The notes under the pieces are model-generated. The model saw nothing but the letters and a program-made list of their open reading frames with translations, was not told the origin of the DNA and did not search any database. From Gadus chalcogrammus (Eukaryota; Chordata; Actinopteri; Gadiformes; Gadidae): a stretch of 64,000 nt of DNA. The stretch covers positions 20,790,539 to 20,854,538 of the forward strand of contig NC_079423.1 of assembly GCF_026213295.1 (NCBI RefSeq), written 5' to 3'. Position numbers and translations under genes: made by a program. Shown in pieces: positions 46,902 to 57,206 of this stretch (position 1 is its first letter; each line of letters opens with the position of its first letter).

Positions 46902-48991
46902 TGTAGCACCCGTGGTCTTAGCCGGAAGGGGCAGATAGGATGCTAGCATCACTCTAGGTCCTTAAAGAAGTTAAACACTAATGACTCACGAAGGGAGTTG
47001 GTGTTGGTTGAATAGATGAGCTATTTTAATGCCTTTCATCATAAACATTTACATTTGGTACAAAATAAAGCTTTTGAAAATAACAAACAAACAAACAAAA
47101 AGTCCTTTGTAGCTGGATTCCCCAGCTACAGTACTCCTTGGGAAAGGAGTTGTTCGGTCGAGGAATGTCGAGTTCAAGGGGGGGGATATCCGGATATGTG
47201 TGTTTCTCTCTTATACTACTACCCGGGTAGGTTAGTGTGTATCTATTTCTATGTCTTATCTGTTATGAATGGATCTTCACAAGGGTCTTCTATGGTGGTG
47301 TTCACGGCTGGCCACGCCGTATCCACACCATCCACAGTTCTATTGGGCAAAGCTCGCCATCGTAGATGCAATCTTCCTTCGATCAAACATAAAAAACCAA
47401 CCTGCACAAATAGTGCAGAATTGTAAGTTATCTGGTACTATTCTATGTCAAACATGGGATTTGACACATCTATATTACAATGTATAACCAAAAACCAAGG
47501 TTATATTTATAAATATAATGAAATTAATTGTCACCTATTGGAACAATTAGTATTTAAACCACAAAGAATGAAATACTAATCTTGAATTACAATATGTCAC
47601 AGTATTTAATCAAACAATTAATTATTTATCTTTTTAAACCATGTTTCTAGCTTAACATTTGTAATTTAAATGATTTGTATACATATTTATGTTTTAACCA
47701 TTAAATTGAATGAAATTATTCTTAAACTTATCTAACAAGTGCACTACAGTCAATTAAATGAATTCAATCACACTTAAAGTGGGTTAAGTATGCAAAACAA
47801 TGTCCTTCGGTAACATCAAAATAAACGCATTGCTCCTTTAAGGTTTCATCATCATGTCTGTGCTGCTCTACTAAGATGCGTCCTTATGCTGCTATCCATT
47901 TGGATGGTACGCTGGTACGAACGACCAGCTTCAGCGAGAACGTGACGTATTTCCCTTGCTCCAGCCTTCCAGTTTGCCATTTGTGTTTCTGTCGGGCCAC
48001 AGGGAGTAGTAGCAGGCTAGTCATCATTAGCAACATAGCCTCTTTAGCAAACCAGCTTCAAAACAAAACTTTACATTGAATTGAATTGCACGCAAAGCAA
48101 GACCGTGCAATGCATATATTGGTGACCGGATTAAAGCAGCAATGAAATCAAGTGTGTAAGAGGTTTTAAAAACGACATTAAAACCACCAACGTGGTACAA
48201 ATAGAAAGAAAATACATCTCATCCCCCATTAACTATGGGCGCAGCCATCTTCTTTGCGAGTTGTACAGCTCTGCTCGCTCTACTTTGAAAGCGACGAGAT
48301 ACTACGACCAAAAGGGGGCGTGCCTCAGTGAAATGCCGCAAGAAAGCTGGGAGATTTGCGACTTTACCACTTCGTAAATCCAAATGGATAGCAGCACTAG
48401 CATAGTGCTTGACCTTCGCTAGCATTAGCATACAATTAGCCTGGTATGAACGATTACCAGCTAGCGCTTAACATGTAGCTAACGATTAGCGATCGCATTA
48501 GCGATTCATTAAACACATTTTAAAATGACACCATGAACACAAAAGTATAAATAAAAAGGTATCTGAACTCAAACAGCATTTATAGTATTTTGTTCTCTTT
48601 AGTACTAAGCAACAATACATTAGCATTGGCATGTGCAACACTCACCGGAGATTCAAGTGAACAATATAATTCACGGTAGTTTCCTGTATTTTCAATGATC
48701 AGATCCTAATAAAACAACACCTTATTAATACCATGGAAATATTTATGACTGAATTAATCAAGGTAGAAATATTAATTTATGCCGTTTTATACCGGGAGAT
48801 TCTCTGTTGTGCTTAATACCTCTCTAACGTCTTTCCAGTGTTACGGTTCAAGGTGACCCCCTCGAAACGGGGTGCTCACGTGCAATTTCCTGTTACTGGA
48901 ATCATGTTGAGCGCGCCCTACTGGAGAACTCATGCAATTGTATCTTTAAATAATCATGGGTTTAGTAGCCCTATATTCCATATGGGTTACA
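46902..48991 (-). repeat. Gypsy 3' LTR (left copy)
   Basis: Transcribed from the minus strand, so this left copy is the 3' LTR. It starts (minus) TGTAACCCATATGG and ends GGTGCTACA. Compared with the right LTR it has small indels, for example near 47090-47100, 47216, 47597, 48002, 48080 and 48916-48935. ORFs inside are short and shared by both LTRs; none resembles a known protein. Confidence 0.95.
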
Positions 48992-49003
48992 CCCTCCCCC
49001 CTT
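48992..49003 (-). promoter_or_regulatory. Polypurine tract
   Basis: Minus strand AAGGGGGGAGGG directly abuts the TGTAAC start of the 3' LTR. This is the expected position of the plus-strand DNA primer in reverse transcription. Confidence 0.85.
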
Positions 49004-50474
49004 GACTCTGCATGAGTCCCTTCATGCTCTAATCGGTAGACTACAGGGGAGATGTCGTAGTCACCAATGGCATCAATGACTTTATTGAAGCTCTCAAAAA
49101 GGCTCTGTGCAAAGGAGATTAAGGGTTTCCCCATCTGAATATACTGGAAGCGCTCAGGTGGTTGGCGCGACCTTCCAGATGTTTGTGTAGTGATGTTTTG
49201 ATCATTTGTCTCTCCATCTGTGATATTTCCACTTTCTTTGTTTTTGTCATCGGTATCACCGGTTGGTTTGTTGTTCAGCTGCTGGGTTTCTTCAGCAGTT
49301 TCTCCATTTCCATCATCCTCAGCCATGGCTGGATTTCCATTTGTCATATACGGTAAAGTTCTCTTCAGCAGAGAGTTGCTCATCCGTGATATCTGGTTCA
49401 CCCCCTTGAACCAACTCAGGGACTGTTTCAACAGTTTCTGCGGGCAATACTGGTGAACTGCCTCCACAGGGTTCACCCTGGGGCTGGGGGGTTAAGGAGG
49501 CATTGGGCACTGGTGAGCCGTTAGCCTCTTCTGTTGGGGTTACAATTGGTTGCGGTCTCCTTGGGATTTCATAGACCTCAACTACTGTTTCTGAAGGGAT
49601 GACAGGCAACTGGGTAGGACAGAAGTAAGAGTCGTCCTCAGAGTCTGAATTCTCCACAGGGAGCAGAGGTTGGCTGTGCCTAGTTATTGGCCGGTGGACC
49701 TTTGGTTTGGCCGGCTCAATTTCCTCTTCAGTCAGGTTCCCACAAGCGAGTAGGTGATCCCTATGTAGGGTTCGGACGGGCCCGTCTCCATTTATTGGCT
49801 GTACTGTGTAAACAGGTAGATCTCCCATCCTTTTAAGAACTTTGTACACAGTGGACTCCCACTTATCCGCAAGTTTGTGTTTGTTCCTCAAGCGCAGGTT
49901 CCTTACTAACACTTGGTCACCTTCTTCTAGTGTTGATTCCCTTACTGCTCTGTCGAATCGGCGTTTGTTCACTCAGTAGACGTTCTGGAAACCCATAGTG
50001 CACCAAAAACTGTTCCCAAAGACTCTTGGCCACTGTTGTAGCCTTCTGATCTTTTGTTGGAATGGCTACAGCATACTTGGTTTAATGATCAGTTATGACC
50101 AAGATGTCTTTGGTGTTGCTACTGTCGGGCTCCAAAGACAGATAACCCATGCATACAAGTTCCATGGGACGAGATGTTTGGATATTCACAAGAGGTGCTG
50201 ACTTTTCGGGTGGCGTTTTCCTCCTAACACAACGTCCACATGATTTGATCTTGTTCTCTACATCCATAGCCATCTTCGGCCAATAGAACCTTGAACGGAC
50301 TAAGTCGATGGTTCTGTCCAAACCCATGTGGCCCATATCATCGTGGAGACACGTGAGAATGGTAGACTTCAGAGACTTGGGAACCACAAATTGGTAAGTG
50401 GTGTCCCCTTCTGATAGACGAGTTCTGTAGAGGAGACCATTTTTCAACTCCAACCGCTTCCATTCTTTGAGCAT
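48992..50474 (-). pseudogene. Gypsy integrase, catalytic core mostly deleted, with C-terminal tail
   Basis: The N-terminal HHCC zinc domain is intact: HDDMGHMGLDRTIDLVRSRF, then CGRCVRR. The first catalytic acid lies in a VC-M-x-YLSLEPDSS context where the usual Asp is Gly (codon GGT near 50152). After LVITDH there is a stop, and the reading TKYAVAIPT continues to about 49980. It then jumps to NKRRFDRAVRESTLEEGDQV and LVRNLRLRNKHKLADKW, so the core with the second Asp and the Glu is missing. The chromo-like C-terminal domain (WESTVYKVLKRMGDLPVYTV) and a long acidic tail to about 48950 remain in two frames. A working version would insert the cDNA; this cannot. Confidence 0.9.
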
Positions 50475-53280
50475 CAGCTTGAGTCAGGAAGGAGGCTTGG
50501 ACTCGCTTTATTTCCAGATTCCAACATGTTGACAACTTGCTCAATGACTGGATCAGACCTCTGATGTTGTTGGAGTTCTTCTTCACTGTATGTAGGTATG
50601 GTGGAACAACCTAGCATTTCCGCTTCTCCGTAGACGTCTGGCACTGCATCCGCAGTAAGTGCAAGGGACTCTACCAAGGTGATAGATGGTAGGTCGTCGT
50701 CAGCCTGACTCAAGAGATGGCGGTTGCACAATACAGTGACTGTATCAGCTGGTATGTCCTTTTGATTTGGAAAGGAAGATAGATGATGAGAAGCAAACTG
50801 TTGGATTCTCTCTCTCTCCTCAAGAGAAGCAGGGTCTTCAGGCAGAGTCTCATGAGGCCGCCTGGAAAGACCGTCTGCGTCTTGGTTGCTCTTTCCAGCA
50901 CGATACTTTATGTTAAAGTTGAAGGTTGAAAGAGCTGCAAGCCAGCGGTAACTGGTTGCGTCAAGTTTTGCAGATTTCAGAATATACGTCAACGGGTTGT
51001 TGTCTGTTACAACCGTGAACGTGTTTCCGTAAAGATAGTCATGAAATTTCTCCACAACCGACCACTGAAAAGAGCTAGGAATTCTAGCTTGTGAGCTGGA
51101 TACCGCTTTTCACTGGGCGAAAGCCCTCTACTTGCATAAGCAATAACACGCATTTCGCCTTCTTGTTCTTGGTAAAGGGCGGCACCTAAACCAGAAGTGC
51201 TTGCGTCTGTATGGAGGATGTAAGGGATTTTTGGATTGGCGAAGCCAAGTATGGGAGAGGAAGTGAGTTTGGTTACAATCACCTCAAATGCTGCTTTGCA
51301 AACAGGTGTCCACCGGTCGGCAAAGGGTTCTTTGGGGTTGAAGTACCCCCCCAGAGCAAGATGTAACTTTTCTGCGCTTTCTGTATGGTGGATAGCCTCC
51401 TGTAAGATCGTTTAGAGGTTTGACTATCTTGGAATAGTCTTTTACGAACCGACGATAGTATCCTGCGAAACCAAGAAACGATTTGAGTTCACTGAGATTC
51501 TGGGGTCTTGGCCAGGTGTGGAGGGCACTGACCTTCTCAGGATCAGTTTCAACTCCATTGTTGGAAACAATGTGCCCTAAATAGCGCACAGAGTTCTGAA
51601 AAAAGCGACACTTAGTTGGTGAGAGTTTCAAGCCATTTTCTCTAAGCTGCTGGAGGACATGCAAAAGCCGGGCTTCATGCTCCTCCAATGTGCTTGAGAA
51701 CACAATGATGTTGTCTAAAAACACCAGCACTTGCTTCAGATTGAGACTGCCCATGCACCGCTCCATTAATCGTTGGAAAGTACTGGGGGCGTTGGTAATG
51801 CCCTGGGGCATGCGGTTAAACTCGTAAAACCCCAGAGGACACACAAAGGCGGTCTTAGCTTTGTCACGTTCTTCCATCTCTATCTGGTAATAACCGGATT
51901 TCAAATCCATTACCGAGAACCATTTGGAGCCGGCAAGAGCCGAGAAAGCTTCTTCAAGATTGGGAAGTGCGTAGGCATCTCGTATTGTCAGAGTGTTAAG
52001 CTTACGATAGTCAATGCAAAGACGTACATCTCCACTCTTCTTCCGTACTACAACGATTGGTGAAGAGTAAGGTGACTCCGATTCACGAATCACTCCTGCA
52101 TCAAGGAGTGTTTGCAGATGTTTCCTTACAGCTTCATAGTCATTGGGATGGATCGGTCGGGACATCTGCTTGAAAGGTGTTTCGTCTTTGAAGTTTATGT
52201 GATGTTTAACTTTTGATGCTTGCCCGAAATCAAGATCATTTTGGGCAAAAACATCACCATAAGCTTTTAGACTCTGTGTTTTCTTTTCTTTCCACTCTTT
52301 TGAGAGAGGGGAATCACCGAAGTCAAATGTGAGACCTGACTTGGTTGGATCAACTGTTGGCTGAGAAGCGACTGCACAACATTTCACAGCGTCAGTTTTC
52401 TTGTCAGAATTAGATAAGTTGTCATAGATTTGTTCAGGAGCATGGAGCTCGGCAATTACACAACTGGATGGGAGTGTTACATCATGATCATTTTCATTTT
52501 TTACCCACACAGGTAGTTTGTGAAGACTCTTCTTGGGCAAAGTGACAAGACAACACTCTACAAAGATCCCACCAGGTAAGGTGGATGTGCTGGGCTGTTC
52601 GACAATAGCACATTCGTTGGTTGTGTTGGCCTTGACATAGCCTTCAAGAAGCACTTTCCCTTGTGCAGGTATAACTCTCTGCTCTTCGTTTTTCAGAGTT
52701 ATCAAGCCAATTCTTCCTGTGGACTTCACTTCCTTCCGGAGCTTTAAGGTGCGAAGGATCTGCCTATAGCCATAGACAGGGGACAAGTCATGAGTGTTTT
52801 TTCCATGACAGTGTTCATCATACAAGACATCAAGTGCGTTCGTCCCGATCAGTACAGGTAGGTCACAGTTGGAACGTATGTCGGGAACAACCAACGCCAA
52901 GCTAGAGACCTCAGGCTCTGTTTCAACAAAGTTTTGGGGCAAACTTAAGAATGAGAGGCACATATACCCAAATAAGGAATGTTTTCACCACTAGCGCCCT
53001 CAACATCCAGGCCATTAATTGGTTGAATGGGATGCTCTGAGAGATGTCTGTTGTAGAAAGAAGCAGAAACAGTGGTCACTTGAGACCCAGTGTCGAGGAG
53101 ACATTTACACTTAACTCCTGACACTGTGACATTAGCTGTACATTTCTCTCCTACAAGCCCTTTTGGTAACCTAATTTGATTTTCTACCTTGTGGGTGCGA
53201 ATGAATGCTTGGGTTTTCGATTTCGTTTTAGGACATTGATGCTTGAGTTCAGTTCCTGGCAGTCCTTTGACAGGAACTGA
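50474..53280 (-). pseudogene. Gypsy protease, reverse transcriptase and RNase H
   Basis: The protease has CLLDTGSQVTTVS (about 53105-53075) without an ATG. A frame change near 52970 leads to the 52963-51284 frame with PVLIGTNALD, then the RT: RKKSGDVRLCIDYRKLN, FSVMDLKSGYYQIEM (first Asp), NRMPQGITNAPSTFQRLM and VLVFLDNIIVFSS. The active-site box is LDN where LDD is expected, the second Asp changed to Asn by GAC to AAC (near 51720). RNase H follows with breaks near 51400 and 51065: YILHTDASTSGLGAALY, HKLEFLAL, VTDNNPLTYIL and AGKSNQDADGLSRR. The pol order PR-RT-RH-IN identifies Ty3/gypsy. Confidence 0.92.
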
Positions 53281-53282
53281 GG

Positions 53283-54958
53283 TTAGTTTAAATTATGTCT
53301 GTTTTGTTCTTCCCAGGCTTGTTGTTTTCGTTTGAACTCTTTTCTTTTCATGTCAACTTGTTCAGGGTTTGGCTCATTACTGCAGGAAGGCGCAATATGG
53401 CCATCCTCTCCACACTTAAAGCAATAGCCCGGCCTGGGCTTCTTTGTGAAATGTAACTCGGCTGGGTTCGGAGATTTTTGCTCAGTGGGGGTCTTTGTGT
53501 AAGATTTCAATTTCTTGTTTGACTTCAATTTCAGAAGACTGGCCAGAGCCATTACTCAAGGATGCTTTCAAAGAAGCCATTTTGGCTTGCAACTTTGCAA
53601 GTTGTTTTTCCAACTTGTTTGTGTGGATGGGAGGGGCTACAGCTGCAGTAGCTTCCATGTCTGTGTCATCAGGAGAATAATCCTCAACTGAAAGGGAATT
53701 TGACTGGACTTTGGTCTTTGAGAACCCAAAGTGCTGTTTCATCCGGCTGGACTTAGCAGCCTGGCGATCCTCCTCTGTGCGTAACAGAAGGAGTAACTCT
53801 GTGAATGACATTGGATTGTCTTTCTTCTGCTCAAGCTGGAGGGTTGTGATTAGACTGTTGTTCCAGCAACCTCTGCAAAACTGCTTGAGCAGCTGGCGCT
53901 CTGAGTCGTTTGCACTGATACCGCCTCGTTTAAGGACTTTACTCAGGTCTGCCTGCAACCTTTGAAGGTAGCTAGAAGGCTTTTCGCCAGAGTTCTGGTT
54001 TGTGCTTAATAGCTTTGCAAAAAGCTCATCTCATTAACAATGTCATATGCTGAGTCGAGCAGGCTGAGATAGTCCTTCGGGGTTGAGTTAGGCCCAAGAT
54101 GTTTGATAATGTTGGAAGCAGGTGGGAGAAGGCTTTCCACCATCTTCCTGACAGTGAGCATGTCAGACATCCCGTTGTCAGCATGGTGGAACTCAACATT
54201 GCTGCGCCATGTGTCATAGTCGGCCTCAAAGTTGGGACAGGGGAGCTTCCCAGAGAAAGGCCTGAGTTTGGTGCTGCTATGATAATGGGAATTCGAATTA
54301 CTGTTTTTTATGACATGCTCCACTACAACCTTTTGGACTTCAGGAGTGATGAGATGTTCAAAGGGTAAGTACAGGGATGGTTTATTGGGTAAGGGTAATG
54401 CCTCTGCACCTACAGGGAGTGACAGTGAGTCATGTTCATTGGAGTTGGTCAAATCAGTAGTTATTTTGATGGGTGTCTGCGTTTGGTGGGGGCTGCATAG
54501 CTAACGCTTACTTTTGATGTATCAGGTTCAGCTGTCTGGGGAATTTTAGTAGACTCCTGTATTCTTGCCAGTTCATCCAGCAAAACCTTTTCAAAGTCAG
54601 CTCCGCTTAGCTTTGCGACACCCTTCAGTTCAGCTAAATAATTGCGAGTCAAGCTTGAGCCTCTATCAGCTGAATAGACATCAGACAGAAGCTGAATATG
54701 ATGACTAACATTTGGATTACTGCTGGGTCTTTTGTCAGGTAAAGTGTCCTGTAAGAACTGGATGGTCTCACCTGACTTAAACTCGACAATAGCCGAGTCT
54801 TTCAATTGAGGTTCGGAACTAACAATCTTAATTATCCTTTCAATGGCACCAAACTGTGCTAGGTAATCAAAAACCTCATTGTCAACCTCATCATCAATTA
54901 AACCTCCCACTAAAAGAGAGTTGGGTACTTTAACGTTTTTAGTCTGAATGGCATCCAT
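53283..54958 (-). pseudogene. Gypsy gag with RRM-like N-terminus and one zinc knuckle
   Basis: ATG at 54958 opens MDAIQTKNVKVPNSLLVGG. The first ~80 residues (VFDYLAQFGAIERIIKIV, DSAIVEFKSGETIQFLQDTL) look like an RNA-recognition-type fold, as in the N-terminus of vertebrate PNMA and ZCCHC12/18 proteins, which derive from gypsy gag. The capsid follows in shifted frames: RPFSGKLPCPNFEADYDTWR, SSYLQRLQADLSKVLKRGG, NDSERQLLKQFCRGCWNNSL. A zinc knuckle YCFKCGEDGHIAPSC (C-x2-C-x4-H-x4-C) ends the chain at 53283. Frame breaks lie near 54475, 54035 and 53510. It would form the particle that packages element RNA. Confidence 0.88.
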
Positions 54959-55052
54959 TTTTCCTTTTACCTTATGACTACAGAATTGTTTGAGGTAAAT
55001 TACGACAGTGATAAATGCAATAAAAATGTAAATCTATTCAACCTTTAAACCT

Positions 55053-55070
55053 CTCCTGGCTAGCTCGCCA
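55053..55070 (-). promoter_or_regulatory. Putative primer-binding site
   Basis: Minus strand TGGCGAGCTAGCCAGG begins seven bases after the 5' LTR end (intervening CAAAACT). It starts TGG, complementary to a tRNA CCA end. I cannot name the tRNA. Confidence 0.45.
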
Positions 55071-55077
55071 AGTTTTG

Positions 55078-57155
55078 TGTAGCACCCGTGGTCTTAGCCG
55101 GAAGGGGCAGATAGGATGCTAGCATCACTCTAGGTCCTTAAAGAAGTTAAACACTAATGACTCACGAAGGGAGTTGGTGTTGGTTGAATAGATGAGCTAT
55201 TTTAATGCCTTTCATAATAAACATTTACATTTGGTACAAAATAAAGCTTTTGAAAATAACAAATAAACAAACAAAATCAAAAGAATAAGTCCTTTGTAGC
55301 TGGATTCCCCAGCTACAGTACTCCTTGGGAAAGGAGTTGTTCGGTCGAGGAATGTCGAGTTCAAGGGGGGGGATATCCGGATATGTGTGTTTCTCTCTTA
55401 CTACTACCCGGGTAGGTTAGTGTGTATCTATTTCTATGTCTTATCTGTTATGAATGGATCTTCACAAGGGTCTTCTATGGTGGTGTTCACGGCTGGCCAC
55501 GCCGTATCCACACCATCCACAGTTCTATTGGGCAAAGCTCGCCATCGTAGATGCAATCTTCCTTCGATCAAACATAAAAAACCAACCTGCACAAATAGTG
55601 CAGAATTGTAAGTTATCTGGTACTATTCTATATCAAACATGGGATTTGACACATCTATATTACAATGTATAACCAAAAACCAAGGTTATATTTATAAATA
55701 TAATGAAATTAATTGTCACCTATTGGAACAATTAGTATTTAAACCACAAAGAATGAAATACTAATCTTGAATTACAATGTCACAGTATTTAATCAAACAA
55801 TTAATTATTTATCTTTTTAAACCATGTTTCTAGCTTAACATTTGTAATTTAAATTATTTGTATACATATTTATGTTTTAACCATTAAATTGAATGAAATT
55901 ATTCTTAAACTTATCTAACAAGTGCACTACAGTCAATTAAATGAATTCAATCACACTTAAAGTGGGTTAAGTATGCAAAACAATGTCCTTCGGTAACATC
56001 AAAATAAACGCATTGCTCCTTTAAGGTTTCATCATCATGTCTGTGCTGCTCTACTAAGATGCGTCCTTATGCTGCTATCCATTTGGATGGTACGCTGGTA
56101 CGAACGACCAGCTTCAGCGAGAACGTGACGTATTTCCCTTGCTCCAGCCTTCCAGTTTGCCATTTGTGTTTCTGTCGGGCCACGAGGGGGAGTAGTAGCA
56201 GGCTAGTCATCATTAGCAACATAGCCTCTTTAGCAAACCAGCTTCAAAACAAAACTTTACATTGAATTGCACGCAAAGCAAGACCGTGCAATGCATATAT
56301 TGGTGACCGGATTAAAGCAGCAATGAAATCAAGTGTGTAAGAGGTTTTAAAAACGACATTAAAACCACCAACATGGTACAAATAGAAAGAAAATACATCT
56401 CATCCCCCATTAACTATGGGCGCAGCCATCTTCTTTGCGAGTTGTACAGCTCTGCTCGCTCTACTTTGAAAGCGACGAGATACTACGACCAAAAGGGGGC
56501 GTGCCTCAGTGAAATGCCGCAAGAAAGCTGGGAGATTTGCGACTTTACCACTTCGTAAATCCAAATGGATAGCAGCACTAGCATAGTGCTTGACCTTCGC
56601 TAGCATTAGCATACAATTAGCCTGGTATGAACGATTACCAGCTAGCGCTTAACATGTAGCTAACGATTAGCGATCGCATTAGCGATTCATTAAACACATT
56701 TTAAAATGACACCATGAACACAAAAGTATAAATAAAAAGGTATCTGAACTCAAACAGCATTTATAGTATTTTGTTCTCTTTAGTACTAAGCAACAATACA
56801 TTAGCATTGGCATGTGCAACACTCACCGGAGATTCAAGTGAACAATATAATTCACGGTAGTTTCCTGTATTTTCAATGATCAGATCCTAATAAAACAACA
56901 CCTTATTAATACCATGGAAATATTTATGACTGAATTAATCAAGGTAGAAATATTAATTTATGGCGTTTTATACCTGGAGATTCTCTGTTGTGCTTAATAC
57001 CTCTCTAACGTCTTTCCAGTGTTACGGTTCAAGGTGACCCCCTCGAAACGGGGTGCTCACGTGCAATTTCCTGTTACGGGAATCATGTTGAGCGCGTGCA
57101 ATTGCATCTTTAAATAATCATGGGTTTAGTAGCCCTATATTCCATATGGGTTACA
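55078..57155 (-). repeat. Gypsy 5' LTR (right copy)
   Basis: Promoter-bearing LTR for the minus-strand element. Nearly identical to the left copy over about 2.08 kb. A 17-base deletion relative to the left LTR is seen where the left copy has CCCTACTGGAGAACTCA (near 57098). An LTR of this length is long for gypsy elements. Confidence 0.95.
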
Positions 57156-57206
57156 CTTGGTTTTACACACACTATTATAATCTTGCATATACACCACTAT
57201 ACTCAT

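Larger units (their letters stand above)
46902..57155 (-). mobile_element. Ty3/gypsy LTR retrotransposon, structurally complete, coding damaged
   Basis: Two direct repeats of about 2.09 kb (46902-48991 and 55078-57155) begin TGTAGCACC and end GGGTTACA on the plus strand. They enclose 6.1 kb of minus-strand gag, protease, RT, RNase H and integrase in gypsy order. CTTGG is duplicated on both sides (46897-46901 and 57156-57160). The LTRs differ by only about a dozen small changes as read by eye, so insertion looks recent, yet the internal region has many lesions. There is no env-like ORF. Confidence 0.95.

Noticed and set aside
51773..52063. Plus-strand ORF of 96 codons
   Set aside because: Antisense to the gypsy RT, which has strong motif support.
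46902..57155. An endogenous retrovirus with env
   Set aside because: After integrase there is only an acidic tail with no signal peptide, transmembrane or fusion-like segment; gag, pol order and motifs fit Ty3/gypsy.
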